From NCBI RefSeq assembly GCF_001418345.1, contig NZ_LIPW01000001.1, positions 470,429 to 534,428 of the forward strand: a stretch of 64,000 bases of DNA. Reading direction: 5' to 3'. The stretch comes from Pseudidiomarina woesei. Lineage in GTDB: Bacteria; Pseudomonadota; Gammaproteobacteria; Enterobacterales; Alteromonadaceae. The notes below the pieces were generated by a model. That model saw only the letters and a list, made by a program, of their open reading frames with translations. It had not been told where the DNA came from and searched no databases. Positions 38,812-47,005 of the stretch are shown piece after piece; positions within the stretch are counted from its first letter, which is position 1, and each line of letters starts with the position of its first letter. The position numbers and the translations under genes were made by a program.

Positions 38812-39330
38812 TTAAAACGAGCACAGCGTATAGTATGGAATGTTCGCCTGTTTAAGGCGCTTTGCACCTGGCAATTCGTTTAATTGAATAACAAAAGCAC
38901 ACTCAGCAATAGTGACATTGAGTTTATTCAACATTTCAACGGCTGCTAAAACAGTACCACCCGTTGCTAACAAATCGTCCATAATTAAAACGTTATCGTC
39001 TGCGGTTAAGTCTTCGGCATGTAATTCAAGTTGGTCTTCACCATACTCCAAAGCATAACGTTGCGACACCGTTTCACGGGGTAACTTACCTGGCTTACGT
39101 AGTGGCACGAATCCAACCCCCATTGCATACGCTAATGCAGTTGCGAATATAAAACCACGAGCTTCAATACCAACAATTTTGGTTATACCTTGGTCTTTAT
39201 AACGCGCCAAAAAGGTATTAATTGTCTCGCGAAACGCATCGCCATTAGCTAACAGCGGTGTAATATCACGAAACACAATACCTGGTTTTGGGTAATCAGG
39301 TATTGCATGAATATATGTTTCTATTTGCAT
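38812..39330 (-). CDS. apt: Adenine phosphoribosyltransferase
   Basis: 172 residues. IEARGFIFATALAYAMGVGFVPLRKPGKLP and the PRPP loop VLIMDDLLATGGTVLAAVEML are diagnostic; starts IPDYPKPGIVFRDITPLL. Salvages adenine to AMP with PRPP. Upstream of dnaX as in E. coli; 48-nt gap. Confidence 0.95.
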   Translation of the reverse strand: MQIETYIHAIPDYPKPGIVFRDITPLLANGDAFRETINTFLARYKDQGITKIVGIEARGFIFATALAYAMGVGFVPLRKPGKLPRETVSQRYALEYGEDQLELHAEDLTADDNVLIMDDLLATGGTVLAAVEMLNKLNVTIAECAFVIQLNELPGAKRLKQANIPYYTLCSF

Positions 39331-39338
39331 GTTTTATC

Positions 39339-39734
39339 TCAAGCTGTGGTTTGCTGGGGGTGACCCGTCGCCGCAGCAAGATCATTCAGTAAACCTAATA
39401 ATCGTTCTGCATCAACTGGTTTGGCCAAACACAAGTTTGCCCCTGCTTTATCCGCAAGTGGTTGAACTTGGCTCGCATCTTGAGTGGTCATCAGCATGAT
39501 CGGAGTTTGCGCATAGGCGTCTAGCTGGCGCAAACTTTTGATCAATGCAATGCCATCCATTAATGGCATTTTGTGATCAACGAGCACCAAATCATAATGA
39601 TGGTTTTTACTGCAGTTTAAGCCGTCTAAGCCGTCATTGGCACAGCTAACCGCATACGGGCTTTGCTTGATAATTTTTACCAATTGTTCCCGTGTCGCTG
39701 GTTTATCCTCAACCAGCAATAATCGAAGTGACAT
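39339..39734 (-). CDS. Stand-alone response regulator receiver domain
   Basis: 131 residues, receiver only, no output domain. Acidic pocket Glu9-Asp10, phosphoacceptor Asp53 (VLVDHKMPLMDG), Thr83/84 and Lys105 in LAKPVD are all present, so it should be phosphorylatable. CheY-like; could be part of a phosphorelay or bind a motor or kinase. No histidine kinase nearby. 8 nt upstream of apt, so possibly cotranscribed with it. Confidence 0.85.
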   Translation of the reverse strand: MSLRLLLVEDKPATREQLVKIIKQSPYAVSCANDGLDGLNCSKNHHYDLVLVDHKMPLMDGIALIKSLRQLDAYAQTPIMLMTTQDASQVQPLADKAGANLCLAKPVDAERLLGLLNDLAAATGHPQQTTA

Positions 39735-39757
39735 AAAATGCCCTTTAACCGTTCAGC

Positions 39758-39883
39758 TTACGCTGCAAAAAATTTATACCAAGCCAATACAGCTGGTAAT
39801 ACCGGAACTGCAATAAACGTAATTACCGCAAGCCAGCCCATTTTTACGCCCGATTCATCACGGAAGTTTTGATCATGTGCCAT
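39758..39883 (-). CDS. 41-residue single-pass membrane microprotein
   Basis: ATG at 39883 with GAGG nine bases upstream; stop TAA at 39758. Sequence begins MAHDQNFRDESGVKMGW and ends in AWYKFFAA, with one hydrophobic helix (about residues 16-34) containing two prolines. It lies 44 nt past the hvfC stop on the same strand and 23 nt before the receiver gene. I do not recognise a family. It could be a small subunit, regulator or membrane anchor; coding status rests on ribosome site, helix and operon-like spacing. Confidence 0.6.
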   Translation of the reverse strand: MAHDQNFRDESGVKMGWLAVITFIAVPVLPAVLAWYKFFAA

Positions 39884-39927
39884 AAAATACATCCTCACTG
39901 ACTAAAATTAGCGGTGCGGATCATACT

Positions 39928-40713
39928 TTAATTGGCGAATGGGAACAACATAGCCCTTTGGTATAGATCGGGAATAGTTGTCAATAAGCCTTGCTCAAGT
40001 TGCTGCACGCTAAATTGTGGTAATTGCTCGGACAAGCGCACAGCCATATCGGTTATAGATAGCCCAGGTTGGCGCTGTAGCAGGTCAATTAACAGCATTG
40101 TAACTGGGTTTAATTGCATAAATTTGACGGTGCTTGAAAATTGCTTATTTTCATCGAAACAATCAACACGGTATACAGCAATAAAAATCGGCTGAGGTAA
40201 CGGCGCGTTGGGAATAAGCTGCGGCTGAATTGTATGCACCGGGTAATTGAAATCCCGCCACTGAAGCGAAGGGTTTACGCACCACGGCGTGCATTCTACT
40301 TGCTCGACCATCGGCGGAATACATGACATCTGAGCATGATAGGCTTCTACTTCCATACGCTCGTAACAGGCTAGCTGATAGGTGAAGCAAGGATACGATA
40401 TAGCCGACGCCTGGCTATGCGTATACGTTTCAAGAAAATTAACAAATTCGTCTCCAATATTCGCAAATAATGGAGATTTAGAGTGATGTTTTTCAATAAA
40501 AGCTTGTAGCAAAGACTGCCATTGCTGTTTGGATAAAACTTCGGCGAGTACAGGAAACCCTCGCTCAACAAAACTCTCGATATTATTGCGAACTAAGCGA
40601 TTATAAACCTGCAGGCGCTTGTTAGAAACGTTCGCCGGAGGGCTTGCTCCATCTGGGTTTCGCAACCACAGTGCCCATTGCTTTTGAATTTCTCTAAAGT
40701 CGTCCAAAACCAC
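39928..40713 (-). CDS. hvfC: HvfC/BufC family RiPP maturation partner (DUF2063)
   Basis: About 261 residues. DFREIQKQWALWLRNPDG, RLQVYNRLVRNNIESFVERGFPVLAEVL and the central FVNFLETY / PCFTYQLACYERMEVEAY blocks match DUF2063 (putative DNA-binding domain, now known as the partner of DUF692 enzymes). It probably helps deliver the HvfA precursor to HvfB. GTG at 40713 or TTG at 40707; AAGAGG is six bases before the TTG, which favours the shorter form. 15 nt after hvfB; third gene of hvfABC. Confidence 0.85.
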   Translation of the reverse strand: MVLDDFREIQKQWALWLRNPDGASPPANVSNKRLQVYNRLVRNNIESFVERGFPVLAEVLSKQQWQSLLQAFIEKHHSKSPLFANIGDEFVNFLETYTHSQASAISYPCFTYQLACYERMEVEAYHAQMSCIPPMVEQVECTPWCVNPSLQWRDFNYPVHTIQPQLIPNAPLPQPIFIAVYRVDCFDENKQFSSTVKFMQLNPVTMLLIDLLQRQPGLSITDMAVRLSEQLPQFSVQQLEQGLLTTIPDLYQRAMLFPFAN

Positions 40714-40728
40714 CCTCTTACGGCTATC

Positions 40729-41535
40729 TTATGCAAGCGCTTGGCTTACTGCTTTTACTTTTTCTACTTCTTTTAGCAAGACATTTAACGGTGGAATATT
40801 AAAATCTCGCTCTAAAAGCACCGGAAAATCGCCATGTTGCTGATAAGCAAAAGCTAACAGCTCATAAACCTCACTTCGGACATCCGCGCCATGCGTATCA
40901 ATCAGCAAATCGCTAGCTTCCTCAAAATGTCCCGCAATATGCCCGTAGGTTATACGTTGTGAGGGTAATGCTGCGATAAAATCAAATGGATCATAGTTAT
41001 GATTAACACTATTCACGTAAACGTTGTTTACATCGAGTAACAATTGGCAATCAGCATGCTCTAGCACGCGTTGAATAAACGCCAGCTCAGTTATTTCCGT
41101 TTTTGCCGGGACGTAATAAGAAACGTTTTCTAGCAGAACTGGGCGCTCAAGAATGTCCTGAACTCGTTTCACACGCGCAGCCACATAATCTGCGGCGTGC
41201 TCAGTAAACGGAATCGGCAATAAGTCGTACAAATGACCGTTTGCAGAGCAATAACTCAAGTGCTCACTGTAGCGCGAGATATTAAAACGATCGAGAAAGA
41301 TTTTTAGCTGTCGAACGAAAGACTCATCTAATGGGTCAGGACTGCCGATGGATAAGGACAGACCGTGGCTACTTACCGGGTACCGCTCACGTATTCTATC
41401 AAGCTGGTATTCAGCCTCGTAACCACGCGCCATCCAATTCTCTGGGGCTATTTCCCAAAAGTCTACAGCGGGAGTACTCGCCAATACGTCAGACAAAAAC
41501 TCCCGCCTTAAGCCAAGGCCTACGCTATGCCGCAT
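40729..41535 (-). CDS. hvfB: HvfB/BufB family multinuclear iron enzyme (DUF692)
   Basis: 268 residues. VGLGLRREFL start, DFWEIAPENWM, SSHGLSLSIGS, SEHLSYC, LLENVSYYVP, LLLDVNNVYVNSVNHNYDP, HIAGHFE and DTHGADVRSEV supply the His, Asp and Glu ligands of the DUF692 TIM barrel (MbnB/HvfB group). These enzymes oxidise Cys residues of peptide precursors to oxazolone/thioamide or thiooxazole groups that bind copper. Its ATG overlaps the hvfA stop by 16 nt, tying enzyme to precursor. Confidence 0.92.
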   Translation of the reverse strand: MRHSVGLGLRREFLSDVLASTPAVDFWEIAPENWMARGYEAEYQLDRIRERYPVSSHGLSLSIGSPDPLDESFVRQLKIFLDRFNISRYSEHLSYCSANGHLYDLLPIPFTEHAADYVAARVKRVQDILERPVLLENVSYYVPAKTEITELAFIQRVLEHADCQLLLDVNNVYVNSVNHNYDPFDFIAALPSQRITYGHIAGHFEEASDLLIDTHGADVRSEVYELLAFAYQQHGDFPVLLERDFNIPPLNVLLKEVEKVKAVSQALA

Positions 41536-41861
41536 TTACCTTCGCCGCACTTACCTTCACCACATTTACCTTCGCCTTGTTTTTCCTTCATTTTCTCTTT
41601 AGCTTTGGCCTTATCTTCGCCACACTTGCCTTCGCCACACTTGCCTTCGCCACACTTACCTTCTTTGTGCTTCGACTTATCGTGCTTCTTCTCACCTTTA
41701 TTGCCACCACAACGCATCTCTTGTTGTTGCTGTTGTTCTTGTTGCTGATAACCACCTGGCAATTCATTGTAGCCAAACGGATTAGCTGCAACAGAAGCGC
41801 CTGCTGTACTCACTAAAAAAGCACCGACTGCGACAGATACTGATTTTTTCATTGCTTTCAT
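41520..41861 (-). CDS. hvfA: HvfA/BufA-type RiPP precursor with six EGKCG motifs
   Basis: 113 residues from the ATG at 41861 (GAGG eight bases upstream). Signal peptide MKAMKKSVSVAVGAFLVSTA with an ASVAA-type cleavage site, then a Gln-rich stretch, an isolated MRCGG, a Lys-rich segment, one EGKCG triplet, a K/E-rich spacer (DKAKAKEKMKEK) and a second EGKCG triplet ending GIA. EGKCG is the substrate motif of HvfB in Haemophilus. The modified, exported product should bind Cu(I) in the periplasm. The long frame from 41900 adds an unlikely N-terminus. Confidence 0.9.
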   Translation of the reverse strand: MKAMKKSVSVAVGAFLVSTAGASVAANPFGYNELPGGYQQQEQQQQQEMRCGGNKGEKKHDKSKHKEGKCGEGKCGEGKCGEDKAKAKEKMKEKQGEGKCGEGKCGEGKCGIA

Positions 41862-41945
41862 GACGTATTCCTCGTGTTGTTCTAAACAAAATAGTAGCAC
41901 GTATATTTAAACTACGCCCAATATCAAATAATAGTTTACTCATAC
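41862..41945 (-). promoter_or_regulatory. Upstream region of hvfABC
   Basis: 84 AT-rich bases between the TPR gene terminator and hvfA. TTGATA and TTGGGC near 41920 followed by ATATAC or TACTAT are weak sigma-70-like candidates. I cannot assign a copper or ECF-sigma operator with confidence. Confidence 0.35.
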
Positions 41946-41973
41946 AAAAAACCCCACCTAATGGCGGGGTTTT
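41946..41973. terminator. Terminator after the TonB2 operon
   Basis: On the minus strand AAAACCCCGCC ATTA GGTGGGG then TTTTTT. It lies 25 nt past the TPR gene stop and separates that operon from hvfABC. Confidence 0.88.
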
Positions 41974-41997
41974 ACATAGAATTTAGTATTCTAGCGC

Positions 41998-43308
41998 TTA
42001 CAAAGAAACGCCACGATTTGACGCTTTTTGACGAATATACTGTTCCCAGCTACTCGCATTACGACGTTCGTTACTGAATTTCTTCGCTTCTTGAACATAT
42101 TTCAGTGCTTCACGGAAATTATTGTTATAGAAGTAAGCTTCAGTCAGCGACATATAAACCCGACCAGGGTTTTCTATGTCGTTATCAATCGCTTTCAAAT
42201 AAGCATCAGCCGCTTTTGTGAACTCTTCAGCACGCAAAAATGCTGTGCCTTGACGACGATACACATCAGCTCGTTCGCTACGCTCATCTTCAAGCTGTGC
42301 AGCTTTACCATATAAATCTGCAGCCTTAGCATACTCACGTGCTTGCTCATAGCTGCTTGCTGCAGTTTTATAGTTGCGCGAAGTCTTTTCAATATCACCA
42401 GACTCTATATGGCGCTCCATAATGCTTGCAGCTTTATATGGCACTTCAATGTTTGAATAAAGCTGTACCAATGCTTTGAAGTGGCTTTCTTTGTCAAGGT
42501 AACCGGCTAAGTATGCAATTTCCATGGTTTGAAGCGCTTTTTGTGTGTTTTCCAATAGCATGTACATCATGCCTAATTGGTTCCACCAAGCCTTCTCACC
42601 TGGTAATACATTCAAGCCTTCTTCTAAAACAACGACGGCTTCCGCATACATCTTGCGCTCATAATATGAAGCAACCTTCATAATATAAGGGTTACGGTTT
42701 TCTTCACCTTTTGCGCGAAAAGCTTCAATGGCAATGTCGGCAGGACGAATAATTTTCTCGTACTGCTTCAATTCATAGAAAGCGTTTGCGATGCGCATAA
42801 ACACATCAGGATCGCGCTCACCGGTGAACTGTAACCATTTACCGTAATACACTATCGCATCTGAATAGCGTTCCATTTGCAACGCCAAGTCAGCCGTTAA
42901 TTTCAATACGGTAGCTTGGTCACCCCAACCGAGTACGTCAGCATCGGCAGCTTGTTTAACCAAGTCAAAGGCACGCTCGAACTGCTCATCAGCAGCATAA
43001 AGGTTACCTAGGAACCGGTTTACATAAGCACGGTCGAAACCTTCTCGCGGATCAATGTCCTGCAGCTCTGCAATAGCGCCTTTTACGTCTTGTTCTTCAG
43101 TGTAAAGGTCAAGCGCAGTCATCAAACGACGACCTACGCGTTCACTTACAGCTTGATTCGAACGAGAGTCTTTACGCTCTTGCACGGTTTGTGCCGAAGG
43201 CAAGTTGTAATTGATGTCTTGGGCCAGCAAAGGAGCTGGTGCTCCGGCTAACACAGTACACAATACACTCGCGCTAATTAATGCTGTGAGTTTTTTGTGC
43301 ATCATCAT
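41998..43308 (-). CDS. TPR-repeat protein of the TonB2 system
   Basis: 436 residues. Signal peptide ending near APLLAQ, then tetratricopeptide repeats across the whole mature protein (for example DPDVFMRIANAFYELKQYEK, NPYIMKVASYYERKMYAEAV, RADVYRRQGTAFLRAEEFTKAADAYLKAI). Periplasmic TPR proteins end the TonB2/TtpC operons of Vibrio, Shewanella and relatives and may bind TonB or outer membrane partners. Its ATG overlaps the tonB stop (TAATG). Last gene before the terminator at 41946-41973. Confidence 0.85.
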   Translation of the reverse strand: MMMHKKLTALISASVLCTVLAGAPAPLLAQDINYNLPSAQTVQERKDSRSNQAVSERVGRRLMTALDLYTEEQDVKGAIAELQDIDPREGFDRAYVNRFLGNLYAADEQFERAFDLVKQAADADVLGWGDQATVLKLTADLALQMERYSDAIVYYGKWLQFTGERDPDVFMRIANAFYELKQYEKIIRPADIAIEAFRAKGEENRNPYIMKVASYYERKMYAEAVVVLEEGLNVLPGEKAWWNQLGMMYMLLENTQKALQTMEIAYLAGYLDKESHFKALVQLYSNIEVPYKAASIMERHIESGDIEKTSRNYKTAASSYEQAREYAKAADLYGKAAQLEDERSERADVYRRQGTAFLRAEEFTKAADAYLKAIDNDIENPGRVYMSLTEAYFYNNNFREALKYVQEAKKFSNERRNASSWEQYIRQKASNRGVSL

Positions 43309-43919
43309 TACTCCTGATCCAACGAGAATTCAAGACGAACCGTCTGCCCCGGTTGGCGCTGAGCCTTACCATCAACCACTTTTGGTTTGTATTTCCAACG
43401 CAGTAGCGCGCGACGCGCCTCTTGGTCGAACATACGACGAGGGTTTGCGTCAATCACTTCAACGTCAGTAACACCGCCAGTTTCATCGATAGTAAACCGA
43501 AGCATTACCCAACCTTCAATACCATCACGAGCTGCCGCCGGAGGATAACGTGGGTTGATTCGTACTATTGGTGTTGCTTCACCGTCACGAACTGCGAGTC
43601 CACTACCGTCAAGGCCTGTGTCTGCACCACCAACATCAACATCAAAACCTAAGTCAAGATTCAGACCTTCTGAGTCTGATGTATCAGGCTCATTCGGCGG
43701 AGTCTCAGGTGGCTGCTGAGGCGGAGGCGGAGGTGGTGGTGGCTTACGGCTACGCTTATCCACATCCGAATCCGGCGGAGTAGTCACTAATTCAATTGGT
43801 GCAGTCGGTGGTGGACCTTCGTTACGTCCCTCACCGCCGCTAATCAAAAAAGCCATGAAAGCGAACAGAAGGAACGTAGCTGCAGCACCTAATAGTATTG
43901 ATACTAAAAAGCGCACCAT
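43308..43919 (-). CDS. TonB family protein (TonB2-like)
   Basis: 203 residues. N-terminal membrane anchor (residues about 5-27), a Pro-rich segment with nine consecutive Pro (PPPPPPPPQQPP region), and a C-terminal TonB domain: NPRYPPAAARDGIEGWVMLRF and VEVIDANPRRMFDQEARRALLRWKYKP. Spans the periplasm to energise outer membrane receptors. Shorter than TonB1 types, as usual for TonB2. 2 nt after exbD. Confidence 0.92.
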   Translation of the reverse strand: MVRFLVSILLGAAATFLLFAFMAFLISGGEGRNEGPPPTAPIELVTTPPDSDVDKRSRKPPPPPPPPQQPPETPPNEPDTSDSEGLNLDLGFDVDVGGADTGLDGSGLAVRDGEATPIVRINPRYPPAAARDGIEGWVMLRFTIDETGGVTDVEVIDANPRRMFDQEARRALLRWKYKPKVVDGKAQRQPGQTVRLEFSLDQE

Positions 43920-43921
43920 AA

Positions 43922-44323
43922 TTAATCGTCCTCTGCGGCTATGGATATCTTGTCAATACCCGCTTCCTTAATTTGATCCATGACTTTAACGACAACACCA
44001 TGTTTGGCTTCTTCGTCCGCCTGAATCACTACGATATCAGTTGGCTGTTCGGCCAATAGACGTTCAATGTTCGCGCCAACGCGCTCAACATCAACCATAC
44101 GCTTGTCCATCCAAACTTCGCCATTCGCACGAATCGCGATAAAGATGTTAGCAGAAGGTTTTTTCTCTGCCTGACTAGCTTCTGGCTTGTTCACGTCAAT
44201 ACCAGCTTCTTTTACGAAAGAGGTGGTTACGATGAAGAAGATCAACATGATGAATACGATGTCGAGCATCGGCGTCATATCGATCGCTGCATCTTCCTCT
44301 TCACGAAAACGTTTACGTGCCAT
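43922..44323 (-). CDS. ExbD family biopolymer transport protein
   Basis: 133 residues. One N-terminal helix with the conserved Asp of DMTPMLDIVFIMLIFFIVTTSF (proton path), followed by the periplasmic domain. Forms the proton channel with the ExbB-like protein. Starts 12 nt after exbB. Confidence 0.93.
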   Translation of the reverse strand: MARKRFREEEDAAIDMTPMLDIVFIMLIFFIVTTSFVKEAGIDVNKPEASQAEKKPSANIFIAIRANGEVWMDKRMVDVERVGANIERLLAEQPTDIVVIQADEEAKHGVVVKVMDQIKEAGIDKISIAAEDD

Positions 44324-44335
44324 AATTCTTCTCTC

Positions 44336-44860
44336 TTAATGATGTGGCAAACTGTCGATCAATTTGTGTTTTGCTCGACGCACCCGTGCTTCTAAGCGAG
44401 AGGCGAAGAACATACCTGACAATGCTGCTACCATGCCCGCCATAGTCGGGATGGTGGCCATCGAAATACCCGATGCCATAAGGCGTGGGTTACCAGTACC
44501 TTGCACCGCCATGATTTCAAATACTGCAATCATACCGGTTACGGTGCCTAATAGTCCGATTAAAGGACAAATCGCTACGCAGGTTTTGATCAACAAAATA
44601 CGCGCATTTAGTTTTTCGTCGGCTTCAGAAATCCATGCATCACGGATTTTGTGAGCGTACCATGAGGTGGTGTCTTGACGCGCGTTCCAATTATCGATGA
44701 TTTCTTGCTTCATCTTTGGAAACACGCCAGTCAGAAACCAATAGCGCTCAATCATGAGAACCCACATGAGAAAGAGCGCCCCCATGACGACGTACAATAC
44801 GTCGCCACCGGTACCCAGAAAATCCCTGATAGATTCCCAAAGCTCCATCAGGTATACCAT
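44336..44860 (-). CDS. ExbB family proton channel protein (TonB2 type)
   Basis: 174 residues from the ATG at 44860 (AAGGAG seven bases upstream). Three helices; CVAICPLIGLLGTVTGMIAVFEIM, TGNPRLMASGISMATIPTMAGMVAALSGMFF and the short cytoplasmic tail are ExbB2-like. It is small, as in TonB2 systems. Starts 4 nt after the TtpC-like gene. Confidence 0.92.
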   Translation of the reverse strand: MVYLMELWESIRDFLGTGGDVLYVVMGALFLMWVLMIERYWFLTGVFPKMKQEIIDNWNARQDTTSWYAHKIRDAWISEADEKLNARILLIKTCVAICPLIGLLGTVTGMIAVFEIMAVQGTGNPRLMASGISMATIPTMAGMVAALSGMFFASRLEARVRRAKHKLIDSLPHH

Positions 44861-44864
44861 AGGA

Positions 44865-46226
44865 TTACTCCTTCTTCTCCGCGTGCGCGGCGACGATACC
44901 TGCAGCCTGTTCATCTAATACATGAACAATTGACTTAGCGCGTGCTGCCACAATCGCGTGTACAAGAATCAATGGCAATGCTGCAATCAGACCCAAAGCA
45001 GTTGTTACCAACGCCATTGAGATGTCACCAGCCATGATTTTCGGATCGCCCGTACCAAACAATGTGATTGATTGGAACGTACCGATCATACCTACAACCG
45101 TACCTAATAGACCTAACAACGGTGCAATAGCAGCCAAGATCTTGATGATGTTCACGCCGCTTTCAATACGTGGTGTTTCACGCAAGATAGCTTCGTCAAG
45201 TTTAAGCTCAAGGTTCTCAGTGTCTGCGCCTTTGTTCTCTTGATAAACTTTCAAGATACGGCCCAAAGCATTTTTGTCTGAAGGGTTAGCAGTGTTTTTC
45301 AACTGTGAACGCATTTTCGCGCTTTCTAAGCCTAAAGTTACGAACTTGTAGATTGCAATTAAGAAACCAACAATAAGCGCAACAGTGATTACGTAACCAA
45401 CTGTACCACCTTGATGGTAACGCTCTTCAAGCGTTGCTTTCTGAGTTGCTAGGTTCAAAATTTGACCACGAGCCGGGTCAATGTATAAACCTTCGTAACC
45501 AGATTGAGTGCTTTCAAAAGACTCAACTGCTGATAAAACAAAACCTTCAGGCTGACGGCCTAACGGCTGAATTTCTTCAGCTGAATCGTTGTAGTTGAAG
45601 TACTCACCGTCTGAAATCAGGTTAAATACACCAATACGAGTTACATCGCGGTTTTCACTTGAACCGTCAAGCAAAGTCACGTCGCTGTTGAAAGTGACAA
45701 CGCGGCCAGACTCTTTCATTTCGGTTAACCAAGCTAACCAAAGCTCTTCAAGTTCAGCAATTGTTGGTACTTCTTTTGCTTCAGCGATAGATTCCAACAC
45801 GTCTTCACGACCTGGGAACTGTGCGCTAACAATTGAAGTTGCAATACGGCCAATCGTGTCAGATGCAGCACCACGCGCAACACCAACGATTTCACCCAAA
45901 GTACCTAATGCGTTTTGCAATTCGGTTTCTTTGTTTGCCAATGAGATTTCGTTTTCTGCAAACTCAGTTTGCAAACGCTCGCCACGAGCTTTTTCATCAG
46001 CTAATTGACGTTTAGCGCGGTTCAACAAAGCTTGCTTGTCAGCGCGCTCTGAAGTGAACTCGGCTTCACGCTCAGCATTAATACGCTGTGACGCAGCACG
46101 GTTTTGCTTCACTAAATCAAGAAGTTGGTCTAGTGATTTCGCTTCATCTTGCGCATAAGCAGAGCTTGCGCCAGCTGATAATGAGAATGCTGCTGCGACC
46201 AGCAAAGATTTCACTAGTTTGTTCAT
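44865..46226 (-). CDS. TtpC-like MotA/TolQ/ExbB family protein
   Basis: 453 residues. Signal peptide (to YAQD), a long periplasmic part with a coiled coil (residues about 35-110: NRAASQRINAEREAEFTSERADKQ onward), then an ExbB-like three-helix core in the C-terminal 190 residues (AAIAPLLGLLGTVVGMIGTFQSI, GDPKIMAGDISMALVTTALGLIAALPLIL). TtpC is essential for TonB2-dependent siderophore uptake in Vibrio. Overlaps the DUF3450 gene by 4 nt. Confidence 0.9.
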   Translation of the reverse strand: MNKLVKSLLVAAAFSLSAGASSAYAQDEAKSLDQLLDLVKQNRAASQRINAEREAEFTSERADKQALLNRAKRQLADEKARGERLQTEFAENEISLANKETELQNALGTLGEIVGVARGAASDTIGRIATSIVSAQFPGREDVLESIAEAKEVPTIAELEELWLAWLTEMKESGRVVTFNSDVTLLDGSSENRDVTRIGVFNLISDGEYFNYNDSAEEIQPLGRQPEGFVLSAVESFESTQSGYEGLYIDPARGQILNLATQKATLEERYHQGGTVGYVITVALIVGFLIAIYKFVTLGLESAKMRSQLKNTANPSDKNALGRILKVYQENKGADTENLELKLDEAILRETPRIESGVNIIKILAAIAPLLGLLGTVVGMIGTFQSITLFGTGDPKIMAGDISMALVTTALGLIAALPLILVHAIVAARAKSIVHVLDEQAAGIVAAHAEKKE

Positions 46227-47005
46227 TCTGCACGCTCCGCTGCATAGATAGGCAGTTTAATCAGATCAGGGGCGGTTTGTTTACGCGCCATACGAATTGC
46301 TTTGGTCAACGAACCTAGGTAAGCGTCATCAAGAGCTTCCCATTCGCCAGTTTCTTTGTTGAAAATCCAACCATTTTTCAGGTCCAAAGACTGTGCCATA
46401 AGCGCTGCACGACCAAGGTGGAAGAAGTCAACAGAGATTTCTTCGCCTTCGAACTGCAATTTGCCTTCGTATGCGATCAGACCAGCGCCGTAATCCATTT
46501 CCGCTTGATAAGCTTCAGTGATTTGACGGAACTGCTCAGAAGTTGCAACGTTTGATGCACCCATAATTTCGCGTAAACGCTCAACGCGGGCTAAACGGCG
46601 CTCTTTGTGAATTGGAAGATCCAGCTCCACAAACTGCTCCAAAGCGTCGATCATGTTGTACATTAAAGGAACCACGCCTTGCTTGGTTTCTTCAATACGA
46701 TCGATCTGGCGCTGTAGAGAAGCCAGTGATGCATTTTGGTCATCAACTAAACGCTGAACGTGGTCATTGTAGACTTTTAAGTTTTCGTATTCGTCTACAA
46801 CACCGCGGTACTCATACAACAACTCTTGGCTCTGTTCGAACAAAGAATTAATTTTGTTTTGAGACCGCTTGTCAGCAGTATGGATTTTTGCTTCTTCGTT
46901 TTGCAACGTAGAAACGTCTTGGGCAGCTACTGTCGCGCTACCTGCAATTGCGAACATGCCAACTAAGGCTGCAGCAACTTTGCTTTTATTGATTACTTTG
47001 GTCAT
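46223..47005 (-). CDS. DUF3450 periplasmic coiled-coil protein of the TonB2 operon
   Basis: 260 residues from the ATG at 47005 (GGGA upstream). Signal peptide to VAAQD, then a coiled coil (residues about 30-95) with YNDHVQRLVDDQNASLASLQRQI, and PLMYNMIDALEQFVELDLPIHKERRLARVERLREIM typical of DUF3450. First gene of the six-gene operon DUF3450-ttpC-exbB-exbD-tonB-TPR. Role unknown; its constant linkage suggests a structural part of the complex. Confidence 0.88.
   Translation of the reverse strand: MTKVINKSKVAAALVGMFAIAGSATVAAQDVSTLQNEEAKIHTADKRSQNKINSLFEQSQELLYEYRGVVDEYENLKVYNDHVQRLVDDQNASLASLQRQIDRIEETKQGVVPLMYNMIDALEQFVELDLPIHKERRLARVERLREIMGASNVATSEQFRQITEAYQAEMDYGAGLIAYEGKLQFEGEEISVDFFHLGRAALMAQSLDLKNGWIFNKETGEWEALDDAYLGSLTKAIRMARKQTAPDLIKLPIYAAERAE

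Noticed and set aside
41520-41861. Cys-rich repeat protein as a metallothionein
   Set aside because: The EGKCG spacing, signal peptide and coupled DUF692/DUF2063 genes fit an HvfA RiPP precursor better.
46223-47005. Flagellar motor (MotA/MotB) operon
   Set aside because: The MotA/TolQ/ExbB match in this operon is accompanied by ExbD and TonB, so it is a TonB2 system, not a motor.
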